In this document: in pieces, positions 35,206-38,889 of the stretch | How positions within the stretch are numbered: position 1 is the first letter of the stretch | Layout: each line of letters starts with the position of its first letter | Assembly: GCA_025716855.1 (NCBI GenBank) | Contig: JAIXMQ010000132.1 | Span: forward strand, 1 to 38,889 | Source: Pilaira anomala | Lineage: Eukaryota; Mucoromycota; Mucoromycetes; Mucorales; Mucoraceae | Direction of reading: 5' to 3' | DNA: 38,889 nucleotides | Program-made: the position numbers and the translations under genes | Notes under the pieces: model-generated | The model's database searches: none | What the model saw: only the letters and a program-made list of their open reading frames with translations | What the model was told of the DNA's origin: nothing

Positions 35206-35857
35206 ATGTTGAGAAAAGTATTACAACGTTCTTTGACAAGACCTTTGGTTCAACCTATTGTCAAGAGAGCTTTCTCTATTCAAGTAGCTAAAAGACAAGA
35301 GTCAGATACTTTAAAGCCTACCTCAGGTATATATAATTTTTTTTTTTTTTAGTTTGGCATTGCTGACAAATACATAGATTAACAAAAAAAGTTTTATATA
35401 GATTCTTTAGGTTTTGAATCAAAGGCTGTAAAGGATTATGATAGACCTATCTATCTTGATATGCAAGCAACCAGTCCTACAGACCCTAGAGTATTGGATG
35501 CTATGCTTCCTTATATGACAGAATTGTATGGTAACCCTCACTCAAGAACTCACAAGTATGGTTGGGAAACTGAAAAGGCTGTTGAAAAAGCTCGTGAGGT
35601 ATTAATCTTTTATCATATATAAAATAATTGGAATAGTTGAAAACTTACATGTCGAATGCAATTTTTATTTTTTATTTATTTACTTTGTAGGAAGTTGCAA
35701 AGTTGATTAAAGCAGATCCTAAGGAAATTATCTTTACTTCAGGTGCAACTGAATCTAACAATTTAAGTATTAAGGGTGTTGCCAGATTCTATAAGAATAA
35801 AAAGAAGCATATCATTACCACACAAATTGTAAGTAAAAAGCTGAAAAAATACGAAGG

Positions 35858-35890
<33 letters not shown>

Positions 35891-37103
35891 CACAATATTT
35901 TCTTAGGAACATAAATGTGTTTTGGATTCATGCAGAGTATTACAAGAAGAAGGATTTGAGATCACCTACCTCCCTGTCCAAACGAACGGTCGTATCGATA
36001 TGAAGCAATTGGAAGATGCTATTCGTCCTGATACCGCACTCGTTTCCATCATGACAATTAATAACGAAATTGGTGTCATGCAACCTATTGAAGAAATCGG
36101 TAAATTATGTAGATCCAAAAAGGTCTTTTTCCATACCGATGCCGCTCAAGCTGTTGGTAAAGTACCCATGGATGTCAATGCAATGAATATCGATTTATTG
36201 AGTTTGTCCGGTCATAAGCTTTATGGTCCTAAAGGTATTGGTGCTGTATATGTACGTAGAAGACCTAGAGTTCGTTTGGAGGCTGTTCAAAGTGGTGGTG
36301 GACAAGAGAGAGGTTTAAGAAGTGGAACTGTACCTCATCCTTTAGTAGTTGGTTTAGGTGAAGCTTGTAAGATTGCAAATGAAGAAATGAAGGTAATTTA
36401 TATATACATAGAAGCTTTTTTTTTGGGATATCCAGTGATGAAACGTGCCTAACGGTACCGTAAAAAATTTAATAATGGGAGCGAAAGGTTACGATTTGAG
36501 ATAGTATGTTTTACAGATTTTTTTTCTGTATTCAGAAATCTCTATTTTCTTGTTTTATTAATGAGAAAGTAGTAAGGTTTTCGCAATGACCCATTGTGCA
36601 GGGGTTCTGAGGATATCTGGATAGCTTTTTATTTTGGATATTATTTAGTTATCATGTTCTTAACAATTATTTTATAGTATGACCATGATAGAATTGCTCA
36701 ACTCTCTAAGCGTTTGATTGAGGGTATTCAATCTCAAGTAGAGGAAGTTTATCGTAACGGAGACCCTGAACACAATTATCCTGGTTGTGTCAACTTGTCA
36801 TTCTCTTATGTTGAAGGAGAATCATTATTGATGGCATTAAAGGATATTGCTTTATCTTCTGGATCCGCTTGTACATCTGCATCTCTTGAACCTTCTTACG
36901 TTTTACGTGCTTTAGGAGCTGACGATGAAATGGCACATAGTTCTATTCGATTTGGTATTGGAAGATTTACAACAGATGAAGAAATTGAGTTTGTAATCAA
37001 TAAGGTCACTCAACATGTACACAGATTAAGAGAAATGTCTCCTTTATGGGAAATGGTTCAAGAAGGAATCGATATCAAGTCAATTCAATGGTCTCAACAT
37101 TAA
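35206..37103 (+). CDS. NFS1: Mitochondrial cysteine desulfurase NFS1
   Basis: PLP enzyme that removes sulfur from cysteine for Fe-S cluster assembly (with Isd11, acyl carrier protein and the Isu scaffold) and tRNA thiolation. Exons 35206-35326, 35402-35598, 35691-35828, 35907-36392 and 36678-37103 give 455 residues. The N-terminus is a basic, Arg/Ser-rich presequence. Conserved motifs: [49 protein letters not shown] with the PLP Lys at about 256, [12 protein letters not shown], and the mobile-loop Cys379 in [20 protein letters not shown]. The C-terminus ends in [12 protein letters not shown] with IQWSQH, as in eukaryotic Nfs1. The fourth intron (36393-36677) is 285 bp, several times the others, and seems to host a small RNA. 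Confidence 0.97.
36426..36618 (+). ncRNA. Candidate intronic box C/D snoRNA
   Basis: Inside NFS1 intron 4. An 8-bp terminal stem, GGATATCC (36426-36433) with GGATATCT (36611-36618, one G-U pair), brackets box C GTGATGA (36435-36441) and box D CTGA (36607-36610). Spacing fits a host intron: 33 nt from the 5' splice site and 59 nt to the 3' splice site, with a CTTAAC branch-like site about 40 nt downstream. At 193 nt it is longer than most methylation guides but near the size of some fungal C/D RNAs. I could not match the region before box D to an rRNA target. It may be an orphan, or chance. Confidence 0.45.
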
Positions 37104-37439
37104 ATTTCTTTTTTTTTTATAACTTTTTGTCTCTTTCTCTCTTTCCCCTTTTTAAAAACAAACTGTATAATATATTCCAAAATAAAAATATATATAAAAA
37201 AAAAAAAACTTTTAATAGTTTATTTAAAATTAAATCTAGTCCTACCGTTCCTTTCTAAAATTACAAATGTTTGTTGAATTGTGTACCACGTAAAGATAAA
37301 GGTTTGAATTTCAGATTATCCATGCCTGATTTCAAATGAACAATATTGCGATTTTTATAAATCAATATTACATAGTTGTTGTACGACTGGTACCATGTCT
37401 TTAACTCTGAGAGAAGTTTTTTTTTTTTGGGGGGCACCA

Positions 37440-37474
<35 letters not shown>

Positions 37475-37781
37475 GATTTGTGACGCAGGCTTTTGGCCTC
37501 TGGAGTTCCTGACTGTAGCGTAGATGAGTTTATGTGGTGTTATTTGGGCTTAGGCATTAACCAAAGGCTTCATAATAAATATTAAGATAAATAATAATGA
37601 TAAAAAAAAAGTCTAGCTGTAAAAAAATAGTGTAATCTTGTTGGGGGCAATCTTAAGAAAAACTTATTGGATGATACATAAAGACAAGACGCTTTAACAA
37701 AAAAGAATGGTTTTGTTTATGTATATGTATATCACAACATGTCAAAGGAAAATAAGTTTAAGCTGGACTTTTTGTTTATTA

Positions 37782-37840
<59 letters not shown>

Positions 37841-37992
37841 TACAATAATTATTTAAAAAAAGTTACTAGTGCTTTAGCCTTTACAATCCGGAAAGAAAAA
37901 GTTTCTGAATTCAAAGTTTCCCAAGACAAACCACGAGGAGGTCCACTAGCTGAAGTCTCAAAAATAAGAATGCAACGGATAAGTACAACAAC
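37104..37992. other. NFS1 3' flank with long T and A tracts
   Basis: AT-rich DNA with a 31-base A tract (37440-37470) and the longest homopolymer of the window, 54 T at 37785-37838. I see no gene. Confidence 0.5.
37785..37838. repeat. 54-base poly(T) tract
   Basis: This is an uninterrupted run of T. Such tracts are common here but this one is by far the longest, and its true length is likely uncertain from sequencing slippage. Confidence 0.9.
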
Positions 37993-38422
37993 ACAACAAT
38001 CAATGATAATATTTTTCTTAGAGATGACTACCAAGATAAGAACCATCAATCCAACTCTCCCTTCGATATTCGTATGGTTTTACGTGCCATTACACCCAGG
38101 ATTAAACTGCACGAACCGCTCGTAAACGAGGACGGAAGAGAAGGAGACAGGACTTACCAAGATAGAACATACTCGCCAAAAAATAGAATCACTAACTGCT
38201 GCGGTGTTGTGGCAACAATCAACCTTTGATCATAATACTTTCCTTTGAGATGACATCTACCGAGATGAGAACCATCAATCCAACTCTCCCTACGATATCC
38301 GTATGGTTTTACGTGCCATTACACCCAGGATTGAACTGCACGAACCGCTCGTAAACGAGGACGGAAGAGAAGGAGACAGGACCCATCAAGATAGAGCATA
38401 CTCGCCAGAAAATAGAACTCAC
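37993..38422 (+). repeat. Tandem duplication, period 229 bp
   Basis: Two ~175-bp near-identical blocks (about 38018-38190 and 38247-38422) share CCATCAATCCAACTCTCCC, CGTATGGTTTTACGTGCCAT and GAACCGCTCGTAAACGAGGA. Each has an open frame reading HQSNSPFDIRMVLRAITPRI (copy 1) or HQSNSPYDIRMVLRAITPRI (copy 2), then LHEPLVNEDGREGDRT. The period is not a multiple of three, so the two frames are out of register, and copy 2 has a TGA where copy 1 has AGA just upstream. The block looks like duplicated, decaying coding sequence of unknown origin. Confidence 0.8.
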
Positions 38423-38467
38423 AAAACTTGATCATTGCTTTTACAAACCCGTTGCATTGCATTGCTG

Positions 38468-38678
38468 AAACTGTTAGAAACTGCTTGGAAACATAATAAA
38501 AAAAAAAATAACTTACCATCATAACAACAACCGTTTTGTCCTTTTGATTTCAAGTTCCAGCAGATTACAAATAGCAATATTTGTAAAATGAGTGTTAGAA
38601 ACTGTTAGAAACTGTTTGGAAACATAATATATATAAAATAAAATAAAGAGTAACTTACCATCACAACAACAACAACAA
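38468..38678. repeat. Duplicated splice-donor-containing block
   Basis: ACTGTTAGAAACTGCTTGGA (38470) and ACTGTTAGAAACTGTTTGGA (38602), each followed by AACATAAT, an A/T stretch and AACTTACCATC then ACAACAAC, form a direct duplication about 132-136 bp apart. Read on the minus strand each copy is ...GATG|GTAAGTT..CCAARCAG|TTTCTAACAG, a donor plus acceptor, so an intron with its borders has been duplicated. Confidence 0.65.
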
Positions 38679-38850
38679 CTAAAGCAGCACCAGTATTAGT
38701 CAGAGCAATACCTATCATAGCAACACTTGTCATAGCAGCACCTGTCATAGCAACACCACCAGCCATAACAATAACCGGTAACACTAATAAACAAACACCC
38801 GGTGATGACAGCAGAAAATCGATACTATGGTACCATATTAACTGTATCAC
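38519..38850 (-). CDS. Possible small protein with AMT-type pentapeptide repeats
   Basis: A speculative minus-strand model has exons 38850-38659 and 38611-38519 (94 residues plus stop). It starts with MIQLIWYHSIDFLLSS and a hydrophobic segment, has GVAMT-GAAMT-SVAMI-GIALT pentapeptides encoded by 15-bp tandem DNA repeats, a VVVVVV run encoded by ACA/CAA repeats, then after the intron FLTVSNTHFTNIAIC and a basic end. The splice sites are good, but low complexity and the duplicated intron downstream make it weak. The true 5' end could lie beyond the window. Confidence 0.2.
38701..38760. repeat. 15-bp tandem repeat, four units
   Basis: Units approximate CATAGCAACACCTGT at 38701, 38716, 38731 and 38746, with a partial match upstream. 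On the minus strand they code degenerate five-residue repeats of the form G-V-A-M-T. Confidence 0.75.
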
Positions 38851-38889
38851 AAATAGAACAAGATACCCGACAAAAGAAACCCAGAAGCA

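Noticed and set aside
1..38889. CRISPR arrays, bacterial operons, riboswitches
   Set aside because: This is intron-rich eukaryotic DNA; no repeat-spacer pattern or prokaryotic signal was seen.

Overview
The window looks like nuclear DNA of a Mucoromycota fungus, most likely Mucorales (Mucor/Rhizopus-like). It is AT-rich, genes have many short GT..AG introns (about 55-105 bp, one of 285 bp) with A/T homopolymers, and the products are typical fungal ones: class IV chitin synthase, Pma1 H+-ATPase, fungal perilipin. This placement is inferred from gene content and style; no rRNA or other marker is present.

Layout. 2-1738 (+): C-terminal part of an FHIP/RAI16-like subunit of the FTS-Hook-FHIP dynein adaptor, cut by the window edge. 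3581-5217 (-): phosphomevalonate kinase ERG8, divergent from a RhoGEF (DH-domain protein, 5469-7224 +). 7309-8853 (-): an extended SDR/epimerase-like protein lacking the usual catalytic Tyr, divergent from a class IV chitin synthase (9310-13571 +). 13572-18858 is gene-poor: a relic of a repeated protein family, then a decayed second copy of the last chitin synthase exon. 18859-21837 (+): plasma-membrane H+-ATPase Pma1. 21838-28678 is a second gene-poor island with another relic of the same family, short repeats, a pogo-like MITE and orphan open-frame fragments. 28679-30037 (+): perilipin. 30132-30683 (-) COX20 and 30986-32080 (+) ATP synthase gamma form a divergent mitochondrial pair. 33271-34898 (+): GLI/Zic-like four-finger C2H2 factor. 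35206-37103 (+): cysteine desulfurase NFS1, whose long fourth intron carries a plausible box C/D snoRNA. 37104-38889: repeats, including a 229-bp tandem duplication and 15-bp repeats.

The genes are mostly unrelated housekeeping genes and form no pathway cluster. Cell-wall (chitin synthase, a possible Rho regulator) and plasma-membrane (Pma1) genes lie in the left half; mitochondrial genes (COX20, ATP3, NFS1) lie in the right. All multi-exon models were built by hand: every junction is GT..AG and every reading frame closes. I did not find a clearly new multi-gene system. The signals most worth testing are the intronic snoRNA candidate, the partial chitin synthase duplication, and the repeated protein family with its 32-bp satellite-like motif.
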